A DNA stretch of 64,000 nt from Phaffia rhodozyma (lineage: Eukaryota; Basidiomycota; Tremellomycetes; Cystofilobasidiales; Mrakiaceae): NCBI GenBank assembly GCA_014706385.1, contig JACGZH010000003.1, positions 1,009,501 to 1,073,500 of the forward strand, given 5' to 3'. A model generated the notes under the pieces. The model was not told the DNA's origin. It worked only from the letters and a program-made list of their open reading frames with translations, and made no database searches. Numbering within the stretch: position 1 is the stretch's first letter; each line of letters begins with the position of its first letter. Shown piece after piece: positions 24,984-37,553 of the stretch. Position numbers and translations under genes: made by a program.

Positions 24984-27900
24984 ATGGCCAAGTTTGATGT
25001 CTCTACTCTCTTCGGAGAGGACAAGGCTCCTGCCCAGGCTCTTGCCTCCCAGGCCAAGAACGGTGGACCCGATTTCATTGCTGAGATCGAGCTCGCTGCT
25101 GCCCTTAAGAAGGTGGGTTGATTTTTCTCCATACATTTTTTTCGCTCCACTTGTCTTCGCTTGTGAATAGGTGGCGATAAACATGGATAAAGTTGAAGGA
25201 AAAAACAAACCTTCTACACGTTCGTTCGGCTAACCGATCCATCTTCATTTTTTCTCATAGGCCCTTACCGACAAGAAGAACGTCGCCGTCAAGGAGGCTG
25301 CCCTCGCCGTCATCGATACCCTCATCGAGCAGGGTGCCGTCCACGCCGTCGAGCCCATCCTTACCGACTGCTCTGCCGAGGGCCTTTTCCCCGTCCTCCT
25401 TGAGCTTTTCGCCGACAAGGCCAAGTCTGTCCAGTATGTCGTTCTTTTTCCTTGATTTCGTTGCTAGTATGTATCGTTAGACTCGATATTGACACTGTTT
25501 TTCTTCTTTCACAGGACTGCGTCCCTTGCCACCACTAAGGCGCTCTTGCCGGTCATGAGCCCCTGGGCTACCCCTGAGATCCTCCCTACCATCCTCAAGG
25601 AGATCGAGACCGCTGGAAAGTGGCAGGTTAAGACTGGTTCCCTCCAGCTCCTTGACGCTCTTGTCAAGATCGCCCCTGAGCAGATGGCCAAGCTCATGCC
25701 CGATATCGTCCCCGTCCTCGCTGCCGCCATTTGGGACACCAAGGCCGATGTCAAGAAGGCTGCCCGAGCTTCCATGACCAACGCCACTGCCTTGGCTTCC
25801 AACAAGGATATTGAGAAGTGAGTCTGTCTTCAATCGTTTTCGAGCGCCTTTGAGCACATCTAACCATCTCTCCTCCTTGCTCACAGGTTCATCCCTGCTC
25901 TTATCAACGCCCTTATCAACCCCGTCGAGGAGGTCCCCAAGACCATCCAGCTTCTCTCTGCCACCACCTTCGTCTCTGAGGTCGACTCCCCCACTCTTTC
26001 CCTCATGGTTCCCCTTCTTTCCCGAGGATGCAACGAGCGATTGACCTCGACCAAGCGAAAGGTCGCCGTCATCACTGACAACATGGCCAAGTTGGTCGAC
26101 AACGAGCACACCGTCCGACCTTTCATCCCCAAGCTTCTTCCTGGTTTGATCAAGGTTTCCGAGGTCATCGCCGACCCTGAGGCCCGATCCGTCGTCAACC
26201 GAGCTATCGCCACCCTCCGATCCGTCGGAAACGTCCCGGCTGATTCTGATGGTTCCGACCTTCCCCCCCTTCCCCGAGCTGACGCTGCCCAGACCTCGGC
26301 CGCCATCCTTGCCATGTACGCTAAGGTCGGATCCGCCGCCCCCAAGGCCGAGTCCGTCTCTGTTAAGTACGCTGCCACCTTGGCCGCCAACTTGATCAAC
26401 AACCGAAACTTCGACCAGACCTCCTGGGAGACCGCTCTTGTTCCCTTCCTTGGCTTCGCCTCCGGATCCGGAGATGCCACCAAGGTCACCCTTGAGTACC
26501 TCCAGAAGGCCGCTTCCGAGATCGACATCGATACCCGAGTCTTCGACGACGAGGAGGAGGGTGAGGATCTCTGCAACTGTACCTTCTCCCTTGCTTACGG
26601 AGCCAAGATCCTTCTTAACACCGCCACCCTTCGATTGAAGCGAGGACACCGATACGGTCTTCTCGGCCGAAACGGTTCCGGAAAGTCCACCTTGATGAAC
26701 GCCATCGTCAACGGTCAGGTCGAGGGTTTCCCCTCCCCCGACGTTGTCCGAACCTGGTACGTCGCCCACGACATTGATGGTTCCGAGGCCGATATTGGAA
26801 TCTTCGACTGGGTCAAGTCCGATGAGCGAATCACCAAGGTCCGAAACGAGGATGAGATCCGAGACGTCCTCGCTGAGGTCGGATTCTCTGTCGACCGACA
26901 GGGTCACTCCATCGGATCCCTCTCCGGAGGATGGAAGATGAAGCTTGCTTTGGCTCGAGCTATCTTGTTCAAGGCTGATATCCTTTTGCTCGATGAGCCG
27001 ACTAACCACTTGGATGTTGTCAACATCTCGTGGCTTATCGACTACCTTACCGGTCTTACCCACTGCACCTCCATCATGGTTTCTCACGACTCTGACTTCT
27101 TGAACCGAACCGTTACCGATATCATCTTCCTTAACCGATTCAAGATCAAGCGATACCCCGGAAACCTCGAGGACTTCGTCCGAATGGTTCCTGAGGCCAA
27201 GGCTTACTTCTCCCTCGCCACCGCTGACGAGTACAAGTTCAAGCTGCCCAACCCTCCTCTTCTTGATGGAGTCAAGACCAAGGAGAAGTCCCTTGTCAAG
27301 ATGCGAAAGGTTGCTTTCCAGTACCCTACCCAGCCCGTCCAGCAGTTGTTCGACATCTCCCTCCAGGTCTCTCTTTCGTCCCGAGTCGCCATTCTCGGAC
27401 CTAACGGATCCGGAAAGTCGACCCTCGTCAAGCTCCTCATCGGAGATCTTGAGCCCAACAAGGGTGGAGAGGTCTGGAAGCACCCCAACGTCGTCATTGG
27501 ATACGTCGCCCAGCACGCTTTCCACCACATTGATCAGCACCTCGACAAGACCCCTCTTGACTACCTCCTCTGGCGATACCAGACTGGAGAGGATCTCGAG
27601 GAGCTCCACAAGGCTAACCGAATCCTTACCGAGGAGGAGGAGAAGAAGATGAAGGAGGGTGGAGTCGTCGTTGTCGAGGGAGTCAAGCGACTCATCGACG
27701 AGCTTGTCTCCCGAAAGAAGCTCAAGCAGTCTTACGAGTACGAGATTTCCTTCAAGGGACTCTCTTCGTCCGAGAACATCTGGATGGCCCGAGACGAGCT
27801 TATCACCCGAGGATTCGAGAAGAAGGTTCTCGAGCTCGACACCCGAGAGGCCCAGCGATTGGGTCTTATGCGACCTCTTGTCCGAAAGGAGATCGAGAAG

Positions 27901-28404
27901 CACTTCGAGGACTTCGGTCTCGAGGCCGAGTTCACCTCGCACAACACCATGCGAGGTCTCTCCGGAGGACAAAAGGTCAAGGTCGTTCTTGGAGCCGCCA
28001 CCTGGCGACGACCCCACGTCATCATGTTGGATGAGCCGACGAACTACTTGGACCGAGAGTCCCTCGCCGCTCTTATCGAGGCCCTTAAGGACTTCGAGGG
28101 AGGAGTGCTCGTCATTACTCACAACCGAGAGTTCTCTGAGTCCATCTGCTCTGAGGTTTGGGCCATGAACAACGGTCACCTCGAGGCCTCTGGACACAAC
28201 TGGGTCGAGGGACAGGGTACCGGAGAGCGAATCGACAAGAAGAAGCCTGAGGATGACGAGGATCAGTTCGACTCCATGGGTAACAAGATCGCCAAGGTCC
28301 AGAAGGTTGCCAAGAAGTCTGCTGCCGACCTCCGAAAGGCCAAGAAGGAGCGAATGGCCAGGAGGAAGCGAGGAGAGGAGGTCTTCACCGACGAGGAGCT
28401 CTAA
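24984..28404 (+). CDS. TEF3: Translation elongation factor 3
   Basis: Fungal-specific ribosome-bound ATPase that releases E-site tRNA during elongation. Exons 24984-25112, 25261-25433, 25515-25817 and 25887-28404 give 1040 aa, close to the known length of about 1045. The N-terminal HEAT-repeat region is followed by ABC1 (GRNGSGKST near 461, LSGGWKMKLALARA, LLLDEPTNHLD) and ABC2 (GPNGSGKST near 705, chromodomain-like insert, LSGGQKVKVVLGA, MLDEPTNYLD). The C-terminal tail is basic (KKSAADLRKAKKERMARR). Codon use is extremely biased (CGA, GGA, TCC, GCC), which fits very high expression. Introns are confined to the 5' part of the gene. Confidence 0.99.
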
Positions 28405-29015
28405 ATCTAGCGGATTTCTTTTTCTAGATTCTGGCCTTTCGTTCTTGAATACACCTTTTCTTTGTTAAACCCCAATTCATATCCTCTTTGGGTCTTTCCT
28501 CAGCCATCTTTGTCTGCTTTGAACTCTACCTGTTTTGTGTTTTTACCTTCACTCCTACACGCCCTCTTAGTGTTTTCTTCCATTTTTCCGTTCTCGTTTC
28601 GCGCCATAGACTTATACTTAAGCGTGTTTGCTCATTTCCTGTGTGGCCGCCTTCTGGAAAGCTCCGACCACAGACTGTATTTCAAAAGCAACACAAACGA
28701 AAGCAAATGGAAAGAACGAACGAACGCAACAAACATTGTGGAAGCATGAATGAAATTGAGAAGAGCGTGTGAATACAAGTCTGGCCTGGGATTACTATGA
28801 TGAAAACGCGTCGACGCGATTGTTTTTTATTTTATCATTACAACTCTTTCTTTTTTCCCTCCGATTCCTTGAAGTTGAGCAACTTCTACACGTTTAATTC
28901 CACTTTCTAGGTCTCCTTCACTGTTCTCTTCTTCTCTCTCGTTCTCCTTCTTCTACAGTAGCGATCCGACCGAAGTTGTTTAGAGAAACAGAAGAAAAAA
29001 CAAAGTTGAAGAAAT
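28405..29015. other. EF3 3' region and CDC20 upstream region
   Basis: T-rich EF3 3'UTR followed by the CDC20 promoter. No gene, repeat or clear motif seen. Confidence 0.45.
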
Positions 29016-32000
29016 ATGGAGAGGCAGAAGAAGGAAAGAATCCAAACGCCCTCTGGATCAAGAGATCAACCAGAAAAGGTCTCGTTTGGAGTGAATCTGG
29101 TCGATCGGTTCGCCAATGTTTCAATCGCTAGTACCGATGCTGGTGGACAGACAATTGGTGGGGGCAAAGGATTTACCAGTGGTGATACGTACGTATTGCT
29201 TTCTTTCTCTCTCTTCTTCCTCTCTCATCCCTGCATGTTGTTTAATTGCTCTTGGGGGTTTCCTGCTTTCTGTTCTGAGGGAGAGAGGGGGACTTGATCG
29301 GAACTTGTTCAGTTGAAGCTAATACAGTCTTCCCTTCTTCTCTTTACAACCCACGTACTTTTTTTTACACGCAAACAGGTCCAACGTGTTTCTCGCTCGT
29401 CCGAAAGGTTCATCGAACGATGCATCTGCTCCTTCCTCCCGCAGTTCATCCCGAAATTCAGACAAGGACGGAACATTGTCGATCAGTCAAGCGATGGGTG
29501 GAATGAACGTCAAGGATGTTGAGTGGACTGGTCACTCGGCTAGTGATAATTCGGGGAACAGTATGGATGGTATTCGAAAGAAGGCAGGACCGGTTGCTAA
29601 GCCTGTGAGAGTGCTTCTCTCCTCTCTACTGCGTTTGTGTTTTACATGTTCCCTAAATGAATGTGGATGCCAACCAATTTTCGTCTCTGTTCTTTGGATA
29701 GGGTGATCGATTCATCCCTCAACGGTCTCTCACCTCCTCTTCCGGCACATCCGCTCCTGCTCTTCCAGCTGGTCCTTCATCGGCTGACACCACCCCGAAT
29801 GGAGCCCACTCTTCATCCAATAACACCCTCACAATCTCCTCCGCTCTCCAAACTGATCTGGTTGATCATTCATCAGCATCTTCCTCCTCCGCCTCGTTGA
29901 CGTCTCTCTCCCAAGCGCCCACCTCCAGAATCCTTGCGTTTGCTCAACCAGCCCCATTGGCCTCGACATCTCATGATCTAACCCATGCGCAACTTCGAAA
30001 ATATACAAAGTTCCCCTCTGCCTCGGCAGCCGCTTCAGCAGGCGCAAAGGTCGACGCTAAAGAGAGAAAGAGAGCGATACCGACAAGGCCGGAAAGAGTG
30101 CTGGACGCGCCGGGTATGGTCGATGATTATTATTTGAATTTGATGGCTTGGAGTTCAGACAACATGGTCGGTATCGGTCTAGGCGAAGGGGTTTATGTCT
30201 GGAACGCAGAAAGCGGTGGGGTCTCTCAATTGGGCGAGTGAGTTTGTGCTTTTGCTTGAACGACCCTCCTTGCCGACACATCCTTGTTGATGTGTTTCTT
30301 GACCACTTCTCTATTTGCCCACACACACACACACACATCATACTCACCCCTGATTGCATCTGTTATCATGATCTACCCAATTGTCTTCCAAACTCTAGAC
30401 CCACAGAGGAATCCCCTCAGATTTGCTCTCTCACCTGGGCCGGCGATGGATCTTATCTATCTGTAGGAAACGATAAAGGAGACGTCGAAGTTTGGGATGT
30501 CGAGACCGGGGTGAAACTCCGAACGATGGCCGGACATGCTGTAAGTTTTGATCCTAGGTTCCCTCCTGACAACGCGAAGCAAAGGCGAGAAAACAAAGAA
30601 AAAGAAATACGCGTATAGTTCTCTTGGGCTCTTGGTTGATTGCTTTTCCACTTCTTCTTTCTTCGGTTGGAACGGCTTGTTATGCGCGCAGTCTCGAGTA
30701 CCTGTTCTCTCATGGCACGGCCATTTACTCAGTTCTGGCTGTCGAGATGGATCAATTCATCACCATGATGTCCGAGTGGCCCGACATAAGGTCGGAGAGC
30801 TCTTGGGTCACACAGCAGAGGTACCGTCTTCTTATTCTCGCTCTGTTCTTGCTGTTTCACTCCTTCTCCCTTTGAAAAGCGGACACTAAATTTCAAGAAC
30901 GTCTTCTTCTCAATCGTGTGTATATAAAAAGGTCTGTGGATTATCCTGGAGATTCGACGGTCAAGTCCTCGCTTCAGGAGGTAACGACAATGTTGTCAAT
31001 TGCTGGGAGTGAGTTCTATCCTTTTCGTTTCTCTGCATCAATATATATCCCCCCTTGAGGTCCCTCGCGTTGATCATCAGTCTCTCGCTGTAAATCTATT
31101 TTTCATCATGAAGTGCTCGAACGGCCGGCGCTATGATGTCGAATGATAGCGGATCAGGCGAGCCCGCGACTCGTGCTATGGCCAGATGGACAAAACGAAA
31201 CCACACCGCCGCTGTAAAGGTAAGAAATGACCATCATTCTTCTCTTCGTGTGAATACATATGATGCTCATATGCACTTGGTTGATTTCCTCTTGATCAAT
31301 CGACGTTGTAGGCTCTGGCTTGGTGTCCCTGGCAACCCAGTCTGCTAGCAACCGGAGGAGGAACAGGCGATCAAACCATTCACTTCTGGTAAATTTCTCT
31401 CTCTTTTTTCAAGACATCTCTTTGTCCTTGGGTTTGAACACGACGTTTGTCCTGTTTCCACGTCCCTCTTCTTACAGGTCATCTACTACCGGATCTCGAA
31501 TCTCCTCCTTACCGACTGCCTCCCAAGTGACATCCCTAATCTTTTCGCCTCACTCCAAAGAGATCCTGTCAACCCACGGTTTCCCAGATAACAATATCTG
31601 CTTATGGTCCTATCCCTCTTTACAAAAGATCTGGGAGGTGCCTGCTCATGACACGAGAGTCTTGGCTAGTGCACTAAGTCCGGATGGAAGTACAGTCGGT
31701 ACAGCTGCTAGTGATGAAAACTTGAAGGTACGTCTCTTAGCGCTTTTAAAAAGAACAACAAATGTCTTCGCGTCAAATATGTCATGTGCGAAAACTATCT
31801 GAGCCTCAATCTAAACTAATCTTTCCCGCTTCTTCCCTGCTTGTAACCACCTCCACCCTCTACTCTGATCTGGCGATAATAGTTCTGGAAAATCTGGGAA
31901 CCCAGACCGGTCGGAAAAGGAAAACCCGGCGGTGGATTCGATGATGAATCAGAGATGGCCGGTGGGGGTGGTCATCTCAGTAAATCCGGAAGGACTGGTG

Positions 32001-32017
32001 GGATCAAGATTCGATGA
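29016..32017 (+). CDS. CDC20: APC/C activator Cdc20 (Slp1/Fizzy)
   Basis: Recruits mitotic substrates to the anaphase-promoting complex and is the target of the spindle checkpoint. Exons: 29016-29188, 29379-29604, 29702-30237, 30399-30540, 30692-30820, 30932-31008, 31114-31219, 31312-31388, 31478-31727, 31883-32017; 616 aa. The C-box GDRFIPQRS starts at about residue 134. [11 protein letters not shown] matches the Mad2-binding pattern (R/K)ILxxxxP, favouring Cdc20 over Cdh1. Seven WD repeats follow ([107 protein letters not shown]). The C-terminus is GGIKIR, the IR tail that docks on APC3. Nine introns, all in phase. Confidence 0.97.
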
Positions 32018-32720
32018 TTCATCTCTTCTGCCTTCTTTCCTTTCCTCTCCTTCTTCGGTTCTCCATCGACTGCTTCTTTGCACTCTCGCCATTCTTTGTG
32101 AGGATCTGTGCGATATCCTCTCTGCGCGGTTTCTCCCCCTTCTTCACAGTTTATGTTTCTTTCTTTCATCTCGTCTATATTTCCTGTCTTTCAAGTCTCC
32201 ACCCCGTCAATATCCCTTTTGTTGCTGTCCTTGTTCTCCCCTCTCATACCTTTCGTTTAGCCCCCTTTCAAAACTCTATTCAAGTCTTCTTATCACGATC
32301 AATGATGTCCTTGCAACTCCCCCCCCCTTCTTGTTCAGTATGATATTTTGACCGACTTCATGGGCATCGACGCATCTCTTTGTAATTCTTTTCCTCCAGA
32401 TGGAAAAAGGAAAAAAAAAACAAGACAAGAAGGACCGAGTTCGAAATAGTAAAAAGAGCTATGAAAGGGATATACACCGTCCTTGGGTGATGTTATGCAA
32501 ATATTTAGTTGAATGAGATAAAAAAAAATAGGTCCAAACACGAGGGAACAGAAAGACTTCATAGACAAGCATAAAGAGTAAGGCAATTGAAGTGCAAGAT
32601 CAAAAAAGCAACAAAGAAAGAATGGATGTTTGCGTGTTTTGTATATGTTGTTGAAATTTTAATAGCAGAGGGCAGAGAAAGATAAATCACCGGTTTAAAA
32701 TCGCCCACGGCTCAGAGACT
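32018..32720. other. Convergent 3' region between CDC20 and alpha-arrestin
   Basis: About 700 bp; the plus strand is strongly T/C-rich up to about 32340. Nothing recognisable as a gene. Confidence 0.45.
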
Positions 32721-35700
32721 TTATGCCACCCACCCAATCACGAACAAATAAAGAATTTGCAATGAGGAATAGTTAGATTTCCAATGGTTCATCTTTCTCA
32801 GCAGATGAAATCTATTTGACTCCAGATGACTCACCGGCAGAGGCGAGCCCGTTCGACTCCCTGGGACCGACATCCGACTGCTTGAATCCGACCTCGAGCT
32901 GGGTTCCGACCTGAAGTCTCTCGAGCTCGATCGGCTGGGCGCTCTCGACTGGGATCGACTGGGTGCTCTGGATTGAGATCTACTCGGCACATCCCTAGTT
33001 CGGGTAACGATGCCGTGTGGGTTCGATTCAGGATTCGAGTCGTAGTTCGGGTCGTCGTAGCTTGGTGGAGAGACCACTCGGGTGTCATACTTTGGAAGAG
33101 AGGTATATTGAATGTTACAGCGAGACTGTTCAATAAAGAGAAAAATCATTATTTAGCAAGCAAGAAAGCGTCCAAGACAGATTTCGAGGTCCTTACATCT
33201 AGAATAGTAATAGGCGTTTCTCTGAAGGAAGAAAAAACGTATTCGAGAGAAGCAAGTTAGCGCATTTCCATACACACGATATAGATAGAGAGGCACAAAA
33301 CCGCACATGATGATGTCAAACTGCAGAGGTGTGATAAGAAAAGAGACATTAGAGTTGTGTTAGTTTCATGAAGCTGGTACCATTCCATTGAGATGATGAA
33401 TGTCTCGGTCTAACCTGTTTTCTCTTCCCTTTCGAATCTATTGCCTTGTCATCCCCTCTCTCGACTCTAAAAACAACCTTCAAGCAATGCGCGACCGTCA
33501 TGTTTGTCTGAGCGTGTTTTGTCGTAAAGTGAAGTTTGGAGTGGGTATCTGGGACCTGTAACATCTGGTCCATCAACCAAGGCCCTGTTGGGTTCAACAA
33601 TGACGAAAGTGCGTCATCCTCGTCTGTCCCTGTTTCTCCAGCGGCAACAACCATGCTAGCTAATGGAGATGTTTGGAGCGCATCCGAGGCTTTGTCGTCG
33701 ATTGGTAACAGGGGCACGGGCGCTTTGTGGGCGTTCAAATGTTTGAGAGCAAGAAGTTGGTGTCGTCGAACGGCTTCATGGCGGGCAACCTTCTTGTCAT
33801 GCGCAAAGTAATCGATTTTTTCTATTGTGGCCGTGAAAAGCGAAAGCCGGAAGATATATGATCAGAAACTGTGAGCAGTTTTGCCCATATTGAGACATAC
33901 AAACAAGTACATCAACAGAACACTTAAATTCACCTTCAAGCATAACTGATATCCGATATATCTTCATCTTTTCGAACGGCATCAGACGCAGGCTTAACGG
34001 ACTGTTGTAACGATACACACCAGAGAAGAAAACACGAAAAGATTGTAATGGTTAGTGGAAACATGTCAACATTATAGTGAATGAAGAAACATACATAGAC
34101 CCTCCAATAGGGAAACTCTTCCCACTCAATGCAACCAGGTATCTGTTCCGATGAATCCGGATTGATACAATCGTGACGAACGGGTCAGTTCAATCTGACT
34201 AGGGAACATATTGCATTCATTAAGCACGCGCAGAGAAGGTATAAGAACAAACCTAAGCTGATCTTCCCACTGCCTTTCTACGATCACGTTCTCTGACTCA
34301 TCGGTATCATCCTCTCCTGGACAAGCAACCATTCTAACCTCCTTTTCATCGTACATGTTGGTTGTCAACGCTCCGGAACGATAAACCGTTGCTCTTAATC
34401 GGTAGATGACCGAACCAAAATCGGCGTGGATCGTTGGCGGGGTTGAAGGAGGAATGGTGAATGAGATCGGATAATTGTATTCACCTATGTAACAAAGAAT
34501 TCCCACAAAGAGAAAGGTCTGGCTATCAGGAAGCGCCCAGAAGAAAGAAAGAGGACAAAGAATGGGAATCCGAAAGAAAATGTCGAACCTTTCCTGAACT
34601 CTTTCCAGTGTCTCTCTTCGTCCTTTTCAAACGCCATCCTCGATCCACTTCTAGACCCACTTCTTGAGCCTGGCTCGTCGTCTTCTGAATGATTACTTAC
34701 GCCTAATGCGCCCGTCAATGCTTTGAATCCCGCGGCTCGACCTCGGCTCCGACTGGGACTCCGACTACTCTCATTGATTGGACTGCTCGATCTCATCGGG
34801 ACATATACTGAGGGGGTTCTAGTGTACGCCGGTGAGGGGCCTCTCACGTGGTTCAGATTTAACCGTGCACGACCTCGTTCTTCTTCGACATGAGCGGCTG
34901 AAGTAGGCTCATACCGGCTGGACGATCTGCTGCTAGATGGACGGATGGCTCGACTCAATGCAGAACTCATCTCTGACCAGTCTACCGTTGGATCTCCGTA
35001 GGGTTCTGCAGCAACTGAGGATGACCGAACCGTGGGCGCCACGGATGACGAGCGATCGGGCTGAGGGACAGGAAGATCATGAGAGAATAAAGTGGTGCTG
35101 ATTTCGAAGATGGTGTGTTCCTCATGGATCTCTGTCCGACGAGCTCCAATACCTGTATAGAGAGATAAGAGAGTTTCATTCAGTCAAACGCAGCATACAT
35201 TGATTGTCGGAGTTCTCAAAAGAAAACGAATCCGGTCGTGCGAGCAAACAGAGAAAGGAATAACAGAAGAAGAATAGATTGATCGGATAAACATTTGGAA
35301 AAAAGAGGTCCATGCGGAAAGCGCCATTGCCCGAAATACTATATTGCCAATCAGCCAGCGCCTTCTCGGTGCAGTTGGTCTGATATGAGGCCTGGAAAGA
35401 TAGAACGAGGACTTGGAAACAAACTTGAATAAGACGACCCGTACCTTCTGGCCATTCTGTTCGAGCCTTTCCTTCAAGAGTGACGTCTATTCTTTTGATT
35501 CGACTAGACTTTGCCAGAGTTAAGGTGACGACTCCTCTAAGCATAGCCGGAGGGAGGTCATCCCTTGGTGCTACCCGTCTTCCTCTTGAATCCTCGCCCT
35601 ATGTGACGGGTAGGACACAAGCATACATGAGTGAAGAATTTTGAGTCAACATTGGAGATGGAAAGTTGACAGCAGTAAGAGAGGTGGCTCTCTATAATGA

Positions 35701-35813
35701 GTCCATCAGGGACGGAGAAGGAACAAGGGGAGTTGTCAGGAACGTACAGTCGCAGATCCCCGAAGAAACACGACGTCTTCTGTAAGATTGATGCTCAAAT
35801 TATTCTTGACCAT
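32721..35813 (-). CDS. Alpha-arrestin (Rod1/ART-type ubiquitin-ligase adaptor)
   Basis: Predicted adaptor linking plasma-membrane transporters to the Rsp5/Nedd4 ubiquitin ligase. Exons: 35813-35748, 35598-35445, 35152-34589, 34484-34253, 34142-34095, 34001-33934, 33821-33415, 33320-33307 (14 nt), 33221-33197, 33125-32721; 660 aa. Arrestin-N starts MVKNNLSINLTEDVVFLRGSA and continues with MLRGVVTLTLAKSSRIKRID and LEGKARTEWPEGIGARRTE. A Ser/Arg-rich loop follows. Arrestin-C has EYNYPISFTIP, DQLRYLVALSGKSFPIGGS, KIYRISVMLEEKIDYFAHDKKVAR and GKRKQFDIIIETPITILDSRCN. SPPSYDDP provides a PPxY motif. The tail has SRSQSRAPSRSQSR repeats. The final exon is read to the first stop (32721); a further 3' exon cannot be excluded. 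Confidence 0.9.
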
Positions 35814-36311
35814 GTCTAGAGATACGGGGAGGATGGGGAGATGAACAAGGGAGGAGGAGAGAGAATGGAAACACGAGCTTGACACCAAGAGAGAAGGGCA
35901 GATAGAACGGCAGACAAGTAGAAGGAGGAAGAGGAGAAGAAGAAGCTGAAGAAAAAGGAGCAAAGAGTGACAAGCGAAAGGGAAAAAAAGGTACCAGGAA
36001 CAGATAAGGAACCAGGCAAGGGTTTAAGCACATGGTTACGTAAGCCCCTGTTTCTGTCTCACTGGTTACTCCTCTATATCCCGCTGTCTTTTTGGAGACG
36101 AGGCGACGCATACATCCTTTGATCATTCATTTATCCGTTCGTTCTTTCAGCCATCATGTCTCGTCCACAAGCTTATTCGCCCAGTCAGTACTTCGACATG
36201 TGCCCAGCCAGGTATGAAAGATAGATTGCGTCTATATCTATCTGATGTGTCTTCCGTTCATGCTGCTTCGGTAGACCGATTGGTTTAATATATTGGAGCC
36301 ATAATATTTGT
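35814..36311 (-). promoter_or_regulatory. Alpha-arrestin promoter with two GGTTAC motifs
   Basis: The region between the uL6m stop and the arrestin start. GGTTAC occurs at 36034-36039 and 36064-36069, and a pyrimidine-rich leader (minus strand) runs down to the start codon. A CTAG-ATG junction immediately before the ATG could also be a leader-intron acceptor. Confidence 0.45.
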
Positions 36312-37287
36312 TTACTTCTTTTTACCCTCCTTTCGCTTGATGGTCTCGCCACCCCTATGAAGTCAAGTTAGTGAAGAAAAGCGAATCAGTTGAGTTTATC
36401 CAACATGTGAAGACCAAAGCTTTCCAAGTCGAGAGTTAGAAGACATACACAAAAATACCCTGTCAAAACGTCGACCAAGAGTTCGTCAGTTTGTGGACTA
36501 TTCATTTATAAATGTGACACATTCCAACGTATACACATGCGCGTATGCATACGTGTGAACAAAAGAGAAGAAAGACGGGACACACCTTTCCACGATAAGG
36601 CTCGGGCTTCCTCCATTCTCTGATTTTGGCAGCAAACTGAGCGACGTCTGCCTTGTTGGTACCCATGATAAACAACTTGGTTGGCTGAGGAACTTCGACA
36701 GTGATACCGATCGGAACAACCATCAACACTGGGTGAGAGAATCCTAACTTGAGATTCAACCTCAGCCGGTTCTGCCACTCCTCACCCTTCATCCCAGGCG
36801 GAACCGGAGCCTCCTCCAACGCCGCTCGGTAACCGACACCGACCATCTTGATAGGCATACGGTACCCTTCGGTGACACCCTGCAAAGCATTCGAGATTAA
36901 CGTTCGAGTGGTTCCCCACATTTCCCTCTGATGTTCTAAATTCTGGTTGTCTACCGCGACTTCCAGTCGACCTTCCGATTCTGACCCATCGGGTGCTTGG
37001 TGGAATAGGCGTACGAATGGGTGGATGAATACCTTTTCTGAACCTAGCGGTCCAGTGACAACCAAGTTGTCTCCCTCAGTGGAAAACGATGCGTTTGAGG
37101 CATATGTGATAGGTGAACCTCCGATATAAGCCGGTCGTACGGATGATGATGAGAACAATCTAGAACTCGATGGGATCGTAGACGCAGGCCAGGAGAATGA
37201 ATGGAAAGAGGAAGATTTGGGAGGGCATGCGAACGAGCGCGTTGCCATGCTAAGCAATCGAGAGCTTGTCCTGAAAGCGGCCGACAT
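36312..37287 (-). CDS. MRPL6: Mitochondrial large-subunit ribosomal protein uL6m (L6)
   Basis: Component of the mitochondrial 54S ribosomal subunit near the GTPase-associated region. Exons 37287-36586, 36459-36449 (11 nt) and 36354-36312 give 251 aa. An N-terminal Ser/Arg-rich presequence (MSAAFRTSSRLLSMATRSFA) suits mitochondrial import. The L6 fold is recognised by [112 protein letters not shown] (the last part spans all three exons). The start was placed at 37287 because the in-frame extension upstream to 37461 is hydrophobic and not presequence-like. Divergent from RPB10. Confidence 0.96.
36449..36459 (-). other. 11-nt microexon of uL6m
   Basis: GGTATTTTTGT lies between a GACAG acceptor and a GTATGT donor. 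It joins ...YRGK to ...GGETIKRK, giving the conserved [11 protein letters not shown]. Skipping would shift the frame and remove the basic tail. Confidence 0.88.
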
Positions 37288-37553
37288 GATGGTTGAGTCG
37301 GGTATAAACCTGAGACAATAAGTGTATTGTGTTGCAAGAATGAAGATGATGAACGAGAAAGGGAGAAGAGAAAAAAAAGGGAGACCTCTGGTTAGGGAGA
37401 GCAAGCCAACTGGATGGTTACGAGGTTGGCCGGCAAAATGTGATCCGTAACCACTGATCATAATTTACCTGCTTCCATCCTCTCAGCCCCCGGTCCGTTC
37501 AACATTCTCTCGACAGTCATCCTCCTTTCCTTGGCCTCGTTCAGAATATCAAA
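37288..37553. promoter_or_regulatory. Shared 266-bp promoter of uL6m and RPB10
   Basis: Head-to-head start codons. GGTTAC at 37416-37421 and its complement GTAACC at 37447-37452 form an inverted pair about 30 bp apart, which suits bidirectional control. Confidence 0.55.

Noticed and set aside
25477..28197. Long minus-strand ORF of 906 codons opposite EF3
   Set aside because: Composition is repetitive Ser/Gly/Leu/Asp with no domain, and the plus strand is unmistakably EF3; it is explained by codon bias.
35160..35440. Coding exon ASYQTNCTEKALADWQY inside the long arrestin intron
   Set aside because: In the required phase the segment contains a stop codon, and arrestin homologues continue directly from WPEG to IGARRTE.
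36154..36364. Plus-strand small gene starting MSRPQAYSPSQYFDMCPAR
   Set aside because: No recognisable continuation; any second exon would overlap the last exon of uL6m on the other strand.
37288..37461. Upstream in-frame Met for uL6m (58 extra residues)
   Set aside because: The extension is hydrophobic and lies in the shared promoter; the Met at 37287 is followed by a typical mitochondrial presequence.
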